Assembly (NCBI GenBank): GCA_937967645.1
Contig: CALBTT010000184.1
Coordinates: forward strand, 1-64,000
DNA length: 64,000 bases
Direction: 5' to 3'
Source: an uncultured Zoogloea sp.
Lineage (GTDB): Bacteria > Pseudomonadota > Gammaproteobacteria > Burkholderiales > Rhodocyclaceae
Part shown: piece by piece, positions 33,864-42,031 of the stretch
Numbering within the stretch: position 1 is the stretch's first letter
Layout: every line of letters starts with the position of its first letter
Made by a program: the position numbers and the translations under genes
Notes under the pieces: generated by a model
Databases searched by the model: none
What the model saw: the letters and a program-made list of their open reading frames with translations, nothing else
What the model was told of the DNA's origin: nothing

Positions 33864-34289
33864 TCAGTCGGCGGCGGCGGCGCGGGCGCGGGCTTCGACC
33901 TCGTCCTTGCGCACCACACTGGCCGGCACGCCGGCGATGGCCCAGTCCTCGGGCGGTACGCGTCGGCAGCAGCCGCGGATCAGCTCACGCTGCACGCCCA
34001 GGCACTCCACCAGCAGGTCGGTGAAGCCGGCCAGCAGGCGGTGGCGGTCCTCCAGGGCGCGCCCCTCCAGCACGATGCAGTCGAACCAGGGCGCATGCAG
34101 CCCGTTGCGGGACACCAGCTCGCCCCCCACGGCAAACTGGCCGGGCCGATGTGGCGTGATGAAGGCACGGATGCGCTCCATGGGCGCCTTGAGCACTTCC
34201 GCGTAGAGCTTGCAGGCCGCGACGAGCAGGGCTTCGTCCTGCTCCGGGGTGGTCAGGCCTTCGACCAGGTGGAAATTGACGATGGGCAT
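33864..34289 (-). CDS. Tautomerase-superfamily protein, long form
   Basis: 141 aa. It begins MPIVNFHLVEGLTTPEQ, giving the N-terminal proline that is the catalytic base in the tautomerase superfamily. At about twice the length of 4-oxalocrotonate tautomerase, it resembles the fused, cis-CaaD-like group. A conserved arginine appears in ERIRAFITPHRPGQF. It ends the meta-cleavage operon, 14 bp after the SDR gene. It may isomerise or hydrolyse a side product of the pathway; the reaction is unknown. The operon also carries a normal short 4-OT (37214-37429), so this one is extra. Confidence 0.65.
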   Translation of the reverse strand: MPIVNFHLVEGLTTPEQDEALLVAACKLYAEVLKAPMERIRAFITPHRPGQFAVGGELVSRNGLHAPWFDCIVLEGRALEDRHRLLAGFTDLLVECLGVQRELIRGCCRRVPPEDWAIAGVPASVVRKDEVEARARAAAAD

Positions 34290-34303
34290 GGTGCTACCTC
34301 CGG

Positions 34304-35059
34304 TCAGGGCAGGCCGCGGCGGCGGCCGGAGTCGAGCATCAGGCTGGAGCCGGTCATGGCGTCCGCCTCGGGGGCCAGCAGGACCGACACGGCCCAGGCC
34401 ACCTGCTCGGGAGTGGTGAAGCGGCCGATGGAGGACTCCTCCAGCATCTCGCCCAGCACGGCCTCCACGGTGATGCCGCGCTGGGCGGCCCGGTCGGCGG
34501 CCACCCGGCGCAGGCGCTCGGTGTCGGCGGGGCCGGGGGCGATCAGGTGGGCGGTGACGCCACGCGGCCCGTAGGCCAGACTGAGCTGACGCACCACGTT
34601 CACCAGGGCCGCATTGGCGACCCCCGCCGAGGCCGCGTAGGCGGTCGGCTCAAAGCCGTAATGGCCGCCAATGGCGACGATGCGCGAGCCCGCCGAGAGC
34701 AGGCCATCCACCGCCCGGCACAGGCGCAGCAGGCCCCCCACCTTGATGTTCACCGCGTCCACCATGGTCGCCGTGGGCGCCGTCAGGATGCCACCCGCCA
34801 CCCCGACGCCGGGCCCGTGCACCACCATCCGCACCGGCCGGTCCACCGCCCCGGAGATGGCCTGGATGGCCGAATCCGAGGAAATGTCCGCGGCACAGGC
34901 GATCAGGCCCGGCACCCGCTCACGCAGGGCGGCCAGTGCATCGGTGCTGCGCGCCACCGCCACCACCCCCAGCCCGGCCGCGGCCAGACGGTCGACCATG
35001 GCATTGCCGAAGGCTCCGGTGGCGCCCACCACCACGGCCAGTTCTTCAGGTTCCTGCAT
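34304..35059 (-). CDS. Short-chain dehydrogenase/reductase
   Basis: 251 aa. The cofactor motif GATGAFG near the N-terminus is followed by ACAADIS for the adenine pocket. The YxxxK site is not standard: YAASAGVANAA has the tyrosine but not the usual lysine four residues later, and the expected serine region reads VAIGGHYGFEP. The C-terminal GSSLMLDSG resembles the usual MTGSxLxVDGG. The altered catalytic triad may mean a changed or lost redox function. It lies between the aldolase and the long tautomerase in the meta operon and is translated with them. The substrate is unknown. Confidence 0.65.
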   Translation of the reverse strand: MQEPEELAVVVGATGAFGNAMVDRLAAAGLGVVAVARSTDALAALRERVPGLIACAADISSDSAIQAISGAVDRPVRMVVHGPGVGVAGGILTAPTATMVDAVNIKVGGLLRLCRAVDGLLSAGSRIVAIGGHYGFEPTAYAASAGVANAALVNVVRQLSLAYGPRGVTAHLIAPGPADTERLRRVAADRAAQRGITVEAVLGEMLEESSIGRFTTPEQVAWAVSVLLAPEADAMTGSSLMLDSGRRRGLP

Positions 35060-35095
35060 GCTGTCTCCTTGTTATGTGTCCGCCCTGCCCCCGGC

Positions 35096-36139
35096 TCAGG
35101 CGGCGGCGCCCTGCAGCAGGCCGCGCTCCCGGGCCATGGTCATGGCGGTGTCCATGATCATGTCTTCCTGGCCGCCGATCATCTTCTTGCGGCCCAGTTC
35201 CACGAGGATATCCCGGGCCGGCACACCAAAGCGCTCGGCGGCCCGCTTGGAGTGGAGCAGGAAGGTGGAATAGACACCGGCGAAGCCGAGGGTCAGGGAC
35301 TCCCGATCCACCCGCACGATGTGCTCCATCATCGGCACGATGATCTCTTCGGCCATGTCCATCAGCTTGAAGAGATCCACCCCGGTGTCGATACCCATCC
35401 GCTCGCACACCGCGGCGAAGACCTCCAGCGGGGTGTTGCCGGCCCCGGCCCCCAGCCCACCGACCGATCCGTCGATGCGGGTCGCCCCGGCCTCGATGGC
35501 GGCGATCGAGTTGGCGATGCCCATGCCCAGATTGTGATGGCCGTGGAAACCGATCTCGGTCTCGGGCTTGAGCACCTCGCGCAAGGCCTGGACGCGGGCG
35601 ATCACATCGGCGGGCAGCATGTAGCCGGCCGAGTCCGTCACGTACACCGTCTGGGCGCCGTAGCTCTCCATCAGCTTGCCCTGCTGGGCCACCCCGGCGG
35701 GGTCGTTGAGGTGGGCCATCATCAGGAAGCCGGTGGTGTCCATGCCCAGCTTGCGGGCAAAGGCGATGTGCTGGGGGGCCGTGTCGGCCTCGGTGCAGTG
35801 AGTCGCCACGTGCACGCTGCGGGCGCCGCAGTCATAGGCGGACTGCAGCTCGCGCATGGTGCCGAGGCCCGGGATCAGCAGCACCGACACCTTGGCCTGC
35901 GTCATCTTCGAGGCCACCGCGGAGATGTAGTCCTCGTTGCTGTGGGGGGCGAAGCCGTGCTGCAGGGAGTTGCCGCCCAGGCCGGCGCCGTGGGTCACCT
36001 GAATGTAGGGCATGCCCGCCGCGTCGAGGGCGGTGGCCACCTTGACCATCTGGTCGATGCTGATCTGCTCGCGCTTGGCGTGCATCCCGTCACGCAGGCA
36101 CATGTCGTGCAGGATGATTTTCTTGCCTTTGAGATTCAT
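35096..36139 (-). CDS. dmpG: 4-hydroxy-2-oxovalerate aldolase (DmpG type)
   Basis: 347 aa, normal length. The N-terminal ILHDMCLRDGMHAKREQIS carries the catalytic arginine and metal-binding aspartate. GFHGHHNLGMGIANSIAAIEAGATRIDGS carries the two metal-binding histidines. It cleaves 4-hydroxy-2-oxovalerate to pyruvate and acetaldehyde and works as a complex with DmpF, channelling the aldehyde. A REP-like element (R3) lies in the 163-bp gap between dmpF and dmpG, which is unusual because these partners are normally adjacent. Confidence 0.93.
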   Translation of the reverse strand: MNLKGKKIILHDMCLRDGMHAKREQISIDQMVKVATALDAAGMPYIQVTHGAGLGGNSLQHGFAPHSNEDYISAVASKMTQAKVSVLLIPGLGTMRELQSAYDCGARSVHVATHCTEADTAPQHIAFARKLGMDTTGFLMMAHLNDPAGVAQQGKLMESYGAQTVYVTDSAGYMLPADVIARVQALREVLKPETEIGFHGHHNLGMGIANSIAAIEAGATRIDGSVGGLGAGAGNTPLEVFAAVCERMGIDTGVDLFKLMDMAEEIIVPMMEHIVRVDRESLTLGFAGVYSTFLLHSKRAAERFGVPARDILVELGRKKMIGGQEDMIMDTAMTMARERGLLQGAAA

Positions 36140-36208
36140 GGGGTTCTCCGTATCTCCGTATTTTTGATGAATCCGGACGCACTGGGGCTTGAGGGATCGG
36201 TAGGGATT

Positions 36209-36278
36209 TGTAGGGGCGGCTTCAGCCGCCCACAGGTGCCAGATCGGAAGTCCGCGGGTGGCTGAAGCCGCCCCTACA
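36209..36278. repeat. REP-like paired palindrome, copy R3, inside the meta operon
   Basis: 70-bp element with the same arms as R1/R2, lying between dmpF and dmpG. After its right end the motif CCCCTACAGG is repeated (36271-36280 and 36281-36290), then degenerates. Confidence 0.85.
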
Positions 36279-36302
36279 GGCCCCTACAGGGCCCTGCAAG
36301 GC

Positions 36303-37217
36303 CTACGCTGGTTCCACGGCGCGCAGCGTGATGCGGCCGGCGAGGATCTCCTCGGCGAACATCTCGGCGGTGCGGGTGGCGGCGGCGGTCATGATGTCCA
36401 GGTTGCCGGCGTACTTGGGCAGGTAGTCGCCCAGCCCGGCCACTTCCATGAAGACCTGCACCTTGTTGGCGTCGTAGACCGGGCCATTGACCAGACGGTA
36501 GCCCGGCACGTACTTCTGCACCTCCTTGATCATCTGCAGGATGGACGCGGTGATGCGGGCCTGGTCCGGCGCGTCGTCGGTGAGGCAGGAGATCGTGTTG
36601 CGCATGATCATCGGCGGCTCGGCCGGGTTGATGATGGCCAGGGCCTTGCCCTTGCGCGCGCCACCCACCTTTTCGATGGCGCCGGAGGTGGTGTAGGTGA
36701 ATTCGTCCAGGTTGGCGCGGGTGCCCGGGCCGACCGACTTGGAGGCCAGGCTGGCGACGATCTCGGCGTAGGCCACGCTCTGGATGCTCGACACCGCGCT
36801 GACGATGGGAATGGTCGCCTGGCCGGCGCAGGAGATCATGTTGACGTTCATCTCCACTTTGTCGGCATGCTGGCGCAGGTTCACCGGCGGGACACAGAGG
36901 GGCCCGATGGCGGCCGGGGTCAGGTCGATCATCATCACCCCCAGCTCGTTGAGCTTGCGGCTGTTCTCCGCGTGCACATAGGCGCTGGTGGCGTCGAAGG
37001 CGATCTGGATGTTGTCGGCCAGCACGTGCGGCAGCAGGCCATCGACCCCGTCGGCAGTGGTCTTGAGGCCCATCTCGCGGGCCCGGGCGAGGCCCTCGGA
37101 GGCGGGGTCGATGCCCACCATCCATGCCGGTTCGAGCACCGGGCTGCGCTGGATCTTGTAGATCAGGTCGGTGCCGATGTTGCCCGAACCGATCAGGGCG
37201 CAACGGATCTTCTTCAT
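36303..37217 (-). CDS. dmpF: Acetaldehyde dehydrogenase, CoA-acylating (DmpF type)
   Basis: 304 aa. The NAD-binding motif is IGSGNIGTDLIYKIQRS. The catalytic cysteine lies in MISCAGQATIPIVSAVS. It converts acetaldehyde from DmpG to acetyl-CoA. The start overlaps the dmpI stop by four bases (ATGA), indicating translational coupling. Confidence 0.93.
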   Translation of the reverse strand: MKKIRCALIGSGNIGTDLIYKIQRSPVLEPAWMVGIDPASEGLARAREMGLKTTADGVDGLLPHVLADNIQIAFDATSAYVHAENSRKLNELGVMMIDLTPAAIGPLCVPPVNLRQHADKVEMNVNMISCAGQATIPIVSAVSSIQSVAYAEIVASLASKSVGPGTRANLDEFTYTTSGAIEKVGGARKGKALAIINPAEPPMIMRNTISCLTDDAPDQARITASILQMIKEVQKYVPGYRLVNGPVYDANKVQVFMEVAGLGDYLPKYAGNLDIMTAAATRTAEMFAEEILAGRITLRAVEPA

Positions 37218-37429
37218 GCTGTTTTCTCCTGTGCCCGGGCGGCGGCGCGCTGGGCCATGGTCTGGCCGGCGACATAGAAGCCGTCGGTGGCGTGTTCGGT
37301 GATGAGGATGCGCACCGTGTCGGCGCTGCATTCGAGGCTGCGGGCCACGGCTTCGGTCACCGCCGCCGCCACCTTGTGCTTCTGCTCGGTGGTGCGGCCC
37401 ACCATCATGTGCATTTCAATAATCGGCAT
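37214..37429 (-). CDS. dmpI: 4-oxalocrotonate tautomerase (DmpI type)
   Basis: 71 aa. It begins MPIIEMHMMVGRT, so the mature protein has the catalytic N-terminal proline. VRILITEHATDGFYVAG is typical, although in some 4-OTs an arginine stands nearer this point. It converts the enol form of 2-hydroxymuconate to 2-oxo-3-hexenedioate. It overlaps dmpF and follows dmpH by 27 bp. Confidence 0.85.
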   Translation of the reverse strand: MPIIEMHMMVGRTTEQKHKVAAAVTEAVARSLECSADTVRILITEHATDGFYVAGQTMAQRAAARAQEKTA

Positions 37430-37456
37430 GGGGTCTCTCCACGGGGGGGTTTGGGA

Positions 37457-38272
37457 TCACTCGACGAAGCGCATCGACACGCTGCCCAGCTCCTGGAAGC
37501 GGGCGATCACGCTGTCACCGGCCTTGACCGGCACGGCCTCGGTGATGCCGCCGCTCATCACAAAGCTGCCGGCGGGCAGGCCCTCGCCCAGCTCGGCGAG
37601 GATGTTCACCAGCATGGCGATGGCTTCGGCCGGGTGGCCCAGCACCGCGGCGGCCGCGGCGCCGGCGACGATCTCGCCGTTTTTCTCCATCACCACGCCG
37701 AGGGTCGGCAGGTCCAGGTCTTCCACATAGCGGGGCCGCCCGCCGCCGACGAAGCGCGCCGACGAGCCGTTGTCGGCGACCACGCTGGGCAGGTCGAACT
37801 TGAAGCCGGAGAAGCGCGAATCGATGATCTCCACCGCCGGCAGCACGTAGTCGGTGGCTGCCAGCACGTCCTGGCGGGTGCAGCCGGGGCCCTGCAGCGC
37901 CTTCTTGGTGACGAAGGCCACTTCGCACTCGACCCGCGGATGCACCAGGTCGCCGGTGCGGATGGCCGAGTTCTCCGGCCGCGCCATGCGGTCGGTCAGG
38001 AAACCGATGGACGGCACATCCACCCCCATCTGCTTCATCTTGGCCCGCGAAGTGAGGCCGGCCTTCCAGCCGACCTGCTTGTGCCCCGCAGCGAGGAAGC
38101 GCCGGCGCAGTTCCAGCTGCACCGCATAGCCGTCGGCAATGGTCATGCCCGGGTATTCGTCGGTAAGCTTGGGAATGGCGTAAGCCCGGGTCTGGGCGCC
38201 TTCGACCCGTTCGCACAGGCGGACGATGTCTTCACGGGAGAGGGTAAGGCTCGGGGTCAGATTCATGCTCAT
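37457..38272 (-). CDS. dmpH: 2-oxo-3-hexenedioate (4-oxalocrotonate) decarboxylase (DmpH type)
   Basis: 271 aa. The start codon ATG 38272 overlaps the dmpE stop (ATGA); an alternative ATG is two codons later. The hydratase/decarboxylase family pattern is seen in GWKAGLTSRAKMKQMGV, VHPRVECEVAFVTKKAL and VLPAVEIIDSRFSGFKF, with the metal-binding ExE pair. In this pathway DmpH and DmpE work as a complex on the oxalocrotonate branch. Confidence 0.9.
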   Translation of the reverse strand: MSMNLTPSLTLSREDIVRLCERVEGAQTRAYAIPKLTDEYPGMTIADGYAVQLELRRRFLAAGHKQVGWKAGLTSRAKMKQMGVDVPSIGFLTDRMARPENSAIRTGDLVHPRVECEVAFVTKKALQGPGCTRQDVLAATDYVLPAVEIIDSRFSGFKFDLPSVVADNGSSARFVGGGRPRYVEDLDLPTLGVVMEKNGEIVAGAAAAAVLGHPAEAIAMLVNILAELGEGLPAGSFVMSGGITEAVPVKAGDSVIARFQELGSVSMRFVE

Positions 38273-39066
38273 GCCGCGCTCCTTCCGGCAAACTTGACGC
38301 GGCAGCTGCCGAGGCCGCCCACCGTGCATACGAGTTCGTCGCCATCGACGACCGGCACCAGGGCCGATTGGGAGCCGGACAGGATCACCTCGCCGGCCTT
38401 GAAGGGGATGCCCAGCTCACCCAGGGTATTGGCCAGCCAGGCCACCGCATTGGCGGGCGAGCCCTGCACGGCGGCGCCGACGCCGGTAGAGAAGATCTCG
38501 CCGTTCTTCTCCAGCACCATGCCGGCCAGGGTGATGTCCAGCTTGCGCGGATCGCCCTTGGCCTTGCCCAGCACATACACGCCACAGGAGGCGTTGTCCG
38601 CCACCGTGTCCTGGATCTTGATCTTCCAGTCGGTGATGCGCGAATCGACGATCTCGAAGCACGGCGTCACGTAGTCGGTGGCGCGGATCACGTCCATCGC
38701 GGTGATGCCCGGCCCCTGCAGGTCTTCCTTCAGCACGAAGGCCAGCTCGGCCTCGGCCTTGGGCTGGATCAGGCTGCCCAGGTCGATGGTGTCGCCCTCC
38801 TGGTAGACCATGCCCGAGGTGAGCTGGCCGAAGTCCGGCTGGAACACGCCCAGGAAGTCCTGCACGGGCTTGCTGGTGACGCCGATCTTCTTGCCCACGA
38901 TGGTCTCGCCGGCCGCCACCCGGCGCTCGATGTAGCGCAGCTGGATGCGGTAGGCATCGGCCAGGGTGATCTCCGGCTCCTGTTCGAGCAGCGGCGCGAT
39001 GGTGCGGCCCGCCCGCCACGCCTCGTACAGCGCATCGCCGTAATGCTGGATCTTGTCTTCGTTCAT
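38269..39066 (-). CDS. dmpE: 2-oxopent-4-enoate hydratase (DmpE type)
   Basis: 265 aa. It belongs to the same family as DmpH: GKKIGVTSKPVQDFLGVFQPDFG, IQPKAEAELAFVLKEDL and VTPCFEIVDSRITDWKIKI are the equivalent blocks. It hydrates 2-oxopent-4-enoate to 4-hydroxy-2-oxovalerate. It is separated from dmpC by 127 bp that contain REP copy R4. Confidence 0.92.
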   Translation of the reverse strand: MNEDKIQHYGDALYEAWRAGRTIAPLLEQEPEITLADAYRIQLRYIERRVAAGETIVGKKIGVTSKPVQDFLGVFQPDFGQLTSGMVYQEGDTIDLGSLIQPKAEAELAFVLKEDLQGPGITAMDVIRATDYVTPCFEIVDSRITDWKIKIQDTVADNASCGVYVLGKAKGDPRKLDITLAGMVLEKNGEIFSTGVGAAVQGSPANAVAWLANTLGELGIPFKAGEVILSGSQSALVPVVDGDELVCTVGGLGSCRVKFAGRSAA

Positions 39067-39081
39067 TGAAATGTCCCGATA

Positions 39082-39164
39082 TGTAGGGGCGGCTTCAGCC
39101 GCCCGCGGAGATTGGGAAATGGAGGTTTTGCGGAGTCTGCGGGCGGCTGAAGCCGCCCCTACAG
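39082..39164. repeat. REP-like paired palindrome, copy R4, inside the meta operon
   Basis: 83-bp element with the same inverted arms and a longer centre, between dmpC and dmpE. After its right arm a degenerate tandem of CCCTACAGG-like units runs to about 39190, close to the dmpC stop codon. Confidence 0.85.
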
Positions 39165-39193
39165 GGCCCTACAGGCCCTTACAGACCCCTGCA

Positions 39194-40654
39194 TCACAGC
39201 TTCACGCAGATGTTTCTGGTCTCGGTGTAGAACTCGAGGGAATGCACGCCCCCTTCGCGGCCGATGCCCGACTGCTTGGAGCCGCCGAAGGCCGTGCGCA
39301 GGTCGCGCAGGAACCAGCTGTTGATCCAGGTGATGCCCACCTCGACCCGCGCCGCGACACGGTGTGCGCGGGCCAGGTTGGTGGTCCAGATGGTGGTGGA
39401 CAGGCCGTAGTCGGTGGCATTGGCCAGCTTCACCACCTCGTCCTCGCTGTCGAAGGGGCGGATGTGGCAGCACGGGCCGAAGATCTCCTCGCGCACCACG
39501 GCGGCCGTCTCGGGCAGGCCGGTCCAGATGGTGGGCTGCACCCAGGCGCCCTCGGCCAGTTCGGCCGGCATCGCCGGCTCGCCGCCGCCGGTCACCAGGG
39601 TGGCGCCCTCCTCCACCGCCTTGCGGTAGTAGGAGAGGACCTTCTGCTTGTGCTCCTGGCTGATCAACGGGCCATAGTTGGCCGCGTGATCCTCCGGGCG
39701 GCCGTACTTGACGGCCTCGGCGCGGGTCTTGAGGGCCGCCACGAAACGCTCGAAGATCGGCCGCTCCACATAGACCCGCTCAGTGCCCAGGCAGACCTGC
39801 CCGGTGTTGAGGAAGGCCGAGCGGAAGATGCCGTCCACCGCTGCGTCGAAGTCCGCATCGGCGAAGACGATGCCGGCGTTCTTGCCGCCCAGCTCGAAGG
39901 ACACATCGCGCATGCCGTCGGAGGCGGCCTTCATGATGGCCGCGCCGGTGCGCGTCTCGCCGGTGAAGGTGATCGCGTCCACACCCGGGTGGCGGGTCAG
40001 GAACTCACCGGCCGAATCCGGCCCGAAGCCCTGCACCACGTTGTACACCCCCTTGGGGATGCCCACCGCGTTCATCACCTCGCCGAGCAGCGCCGCGGTG
40101 TGGGGCGACTCCTCGGAGGGCTTCACCACCACCGTGTTGCCGCAGGCCAGGGCGGGGCCGACCTTCCAGGTCATCAGCAGGAAGGGGGCGTTCCACGGGC
40201 TGATCACGCCGATCACGCCCTTGGGCACGCGGATGCCGTAGTTGAGGGCGCCACGGCCATCCGGCGTGGCCATCTGGAAGGACTCGGCCGGCACGTTCTT
40301 GACCACGTCGGCAAAGACCTTGAAATTGGCCGCACCGCGGGGGATGAAGACATGCCGCATGACATGCGAGGGCTGGCCCGTGTCGGCCATCTCGGCGGCC
40401 ACGAAGTCCTCGAAACGGCGGGTGATCTCGTCGGCCACGCCATACAGCAGATCCACCCGCTGCTCCAGGGTCAGCCCGCCCCACTCGCCCTCCAGCGCAG
40501 CCCGCGCGGCCCGCACCGCGGCGTCCACGTCGGCCTGGCCGGCCTCGGTGATCCGGGCGATCACCCGGTTATCCACCGGGGAGCGCTTCTCGAAGGTCTT
40601 GCCGCCCTGCCCGGCGGTGTATTCACCGCCGATGAAATTCTCGATGAGACGCAT
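39194..40654 (-). CDS. dmpC: 2-hydroxymuconic semialdehyde dehydrogenase (DmpC type)
   Basis: 486 aa, typical length. Catalytic features: FELGGKNAGIVF for the general base and NTGQVCLGTERVYVERPIF for the cysteine, the latter being typical for this subfamily. N-terminal MRLIENFIGGEYT is also characteristic. It oxidises the ring-cleavage product of catechol. It is the first gene of the operon; the ring-cleavage dioxygenase that usually precedes it (dmpB) is not here. A perfect palindrome lies 62-79 bp upstream of its start. Confidence 0.93.
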   Translation of the reverse strand: MRLIENFIGGEYTAGQGGKTFEKRSPVDNRVIARITEAGQADVDAAVRAARAALEGEWGGLTLEQRVDLLYGVADEITRRFEDFVAAEMADTGQPSHVMRHVFIPRGAANFKVFADVVKNVPAESFQMATPDGRGALNYGIRVPKGVIGVISPWNAPFLLMTWKVGPALACGNTVVVKPSEESPHTAALLGEVMNAVGIPKGVYNVVQGFGPDSAGEFLTRHPGVDAITFTGETRTGAAIMKAASDGMRDVSFELGGKNAGIVFADADFDAAVDGIFRSAFLNTGQVCLGTERVYVERPIFERFVAALKTRAEAVKYGRPEDHAANYGPLISQEHKQKVLSYYRKAVEEGATLVTGGGEPAMPAELAEGAWVQPTIWTGLPETAAVVREEIFGPCCHIRPFDSEDEVVKLANATDYGLSTTIWTTNLARAHRVAARVEVGITWINSWFLRDLRTAFGGSKQSGIGREGGVHSLEFYTETRNICVKL

Positions 40655-40715
40655 GCTTACCTCGATATCAAGTCTGGAATCGCCAAACCCCGAGGGCCCG
40701 GCATGGAGACCAGTC

Positions 40716-40733
40716 TATGAATCGAGATTCATA
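40716..40733. promoter_or_regulatory. Perfect palindromic operator candidate before dmpC
   Basis: TATGAATCGAGATTCATA is a perfect inverted repeat with 8-bp arms and a 2-bp centre. A possible minus-strand TTGGAC -35 element lies just upstream (40744-40739), so the palindrome would occupy the spacer. A second small repeat (ATACC-ATTTC-GGTAT, 40763-40777) lies further up. The binding regulator is unknown; no regulator gene is adjacent. Confidence 0.5.
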
Positions 40734-40778
40734 CCGTCCAATACTTAATCACTTCACACTCAATACCATTTCGGTATG

Positions 40779-40795
40779 AAAAAACGCGCACGCGT
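40779..40795 (-). terminator. Weak terminator candidate after the DUF3617 gene
   Basis: On the minus strand ACGCG-TG-CGCGT is followed directly by T residues (40779-40784). The stem is only five base pairs. It is placed right after the gene ending at 40822. Confidence 0.35.
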
Positions 40796-40821
40796 GCCGC
40801 CGCAGACGACCTAGCCGAGGC

Positions 40822-41397
40822 CTACTTCCTGCTCCGGCCCTGCTGCATCTCCCTGACCAGCTGATCCGCCGGCTTGATGCCCTTGCAGTCGCTGCCCAGG
40901 AAGCTCATGCGCGACTCGGTCTGCATGGTGTGCTTGCCACTGGCGTCGGTGAGGGTCATGTCCATCCGGGTGATGACCGAGTCGCCGTTGATGAGGCTCT
41001 CGCCCTTGCCCACCACGCCCGGGCAGTTCATCTCGAAGCTCACCTTGTTGCCGCTGCGGGTGGTCCGGGTCGGCTCGCAGCGGTTGTCGCCCTGCAGCAC
41101 CGGTTTGTCCTGGGCCGCCATCTCGGGGCTGATGCAGACGCGGTGGGTGTTCGGGCCGCCGCTGCCCATGCCACGGCTCCCCATCGCCTGCTCCATCTGC
41201 TTGCGCTGCTCGGGCGGCATGCCGGCCAGGTGCTTCTGCATCTCGGCCTGCATCGCCGCCATCCGGGCGGTCATGTCCTGACCGTCGATGACCTGCTTGT
41301 CCATGCGGATCTCCCACAGGCCCGGCCGGGTCATCGGCTCGGCCGATGCGCTCACGGACAGCAGGGCGAGGCATGCCGCCACAGTCACTTTCTTCAT
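40822..41397 (-). CDS. DUF3617-family secreted protein
   Basis: 191 aa. A Sec signal (MKKVTVAACLALLSVSASA) is followed by the PGLWEIRMD motif that opens DUF3617 proteins, a methionine- and glutamine-rich charged helix, then a small cysteine-containing beta domain (HRVCISPEMA, CEPTRTTRSGNKVSFEMNCPG). Four cysteines could form disulphides in the periplasm. The function of this family is unknown. Start has AGGAGAT upstream. It is not part of the aromatic operons by spacing. Confidence 0.7.
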   Translation of the reverse strand: MKKVTVAACLALLSVSASAEPMTRPGLWEIRMDKQVIDGQDMTARMAAMQAEMQKHLAGMPPEQRKQMEQAMGSRGMGSGGPNTHRVCISPEMAAQDKPVLQGDNRCEPTRTTRSGNKVSFEMNCPGVVGKGESLINGDSVITRMDMTLTDASGKHTMQTESRMSFLGSDCKGIKPADQLVREMQQGRSRK

Positions 41398-41547
41398 GTA
41401 AATCTCCTGTCAGGATGCCGGTCTGCGGATCCGGTTGCGGCGGTTCAGGGCTGGCGAACAGGGTTAGCGCGTGCCTGGAGCAGGCTCAAGGCTCAAGCCG
41501 GCTCCAGTCTGGCGGATGCATCGATGGTCTGCAGGGTCGCAGGCGCG

Positions 41548-41865
41548 TCAGCCATTCTCGATCAGATCGTCGCGAACCTTGCGCAGCCCTTCCGGCATGG
41601 TCAGGGTTTCCCGGTCCCATCCTTCGAGGGTCAGGATCTCGTCCATGCAGGCCTCCATGATGGCATGGGCCTCGGCCGCTGCCCGTGCAATGATCTGGTG
41701 GACTTTCGGATCCGTCTTGGTCGATGACTCGCAATTGACCTGATACTTGTACAGATCACGCAGACGCCGTACATGCTCGGCGACCTGAGCGGGGCAAGCG
41801 CACATGTAGAGCATCGCTTCCTCGACAATGGCGGTCAATTGCTGCTCGGTGAATTGCTTGTCCAT
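41548..41865 (-). CDS. Small conserved hypothetical protein
   Basis: 105 aa. It has no signal peptide, is predicted mostly helical, and contains a cysteine motif (MLYMCACPAQV) near the N-terminus and acidic segments (MEACMDEILTLEGWDRE). I do not recognise a defined family. Start ATG 41865 lacks a strong ribosome site. It stands alone between the DUF3617 gene and a divergent sensor kinase. Confidence 0.5.
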   Translation of the reverse strand: MDKQFTEQQLTAIVEEAMLYMCACPAQVAEHVRRLRDLYKYQVNCESSTKTDPKVHQIIARAAAEAHAIMEACMDEILTLEGWDRETLTMPEGLRKVRDDLIENG

Positions 41866-42031
41866 GGTAGTGGTCTCTGGCTACGGTTTTACAGCTGAAG
41901 TGTAGCAAGAAAATTTTTTGACCCGCAGAAACGCCCGGATCGCCCGCCCCTGAGAGACTAGAATCCGCGTACTCCAGTTCAGCCCCCGCCCCGCGCCCCC
42001 GCGGCGCCCGCCATAACCCGACGTTTTTTAC

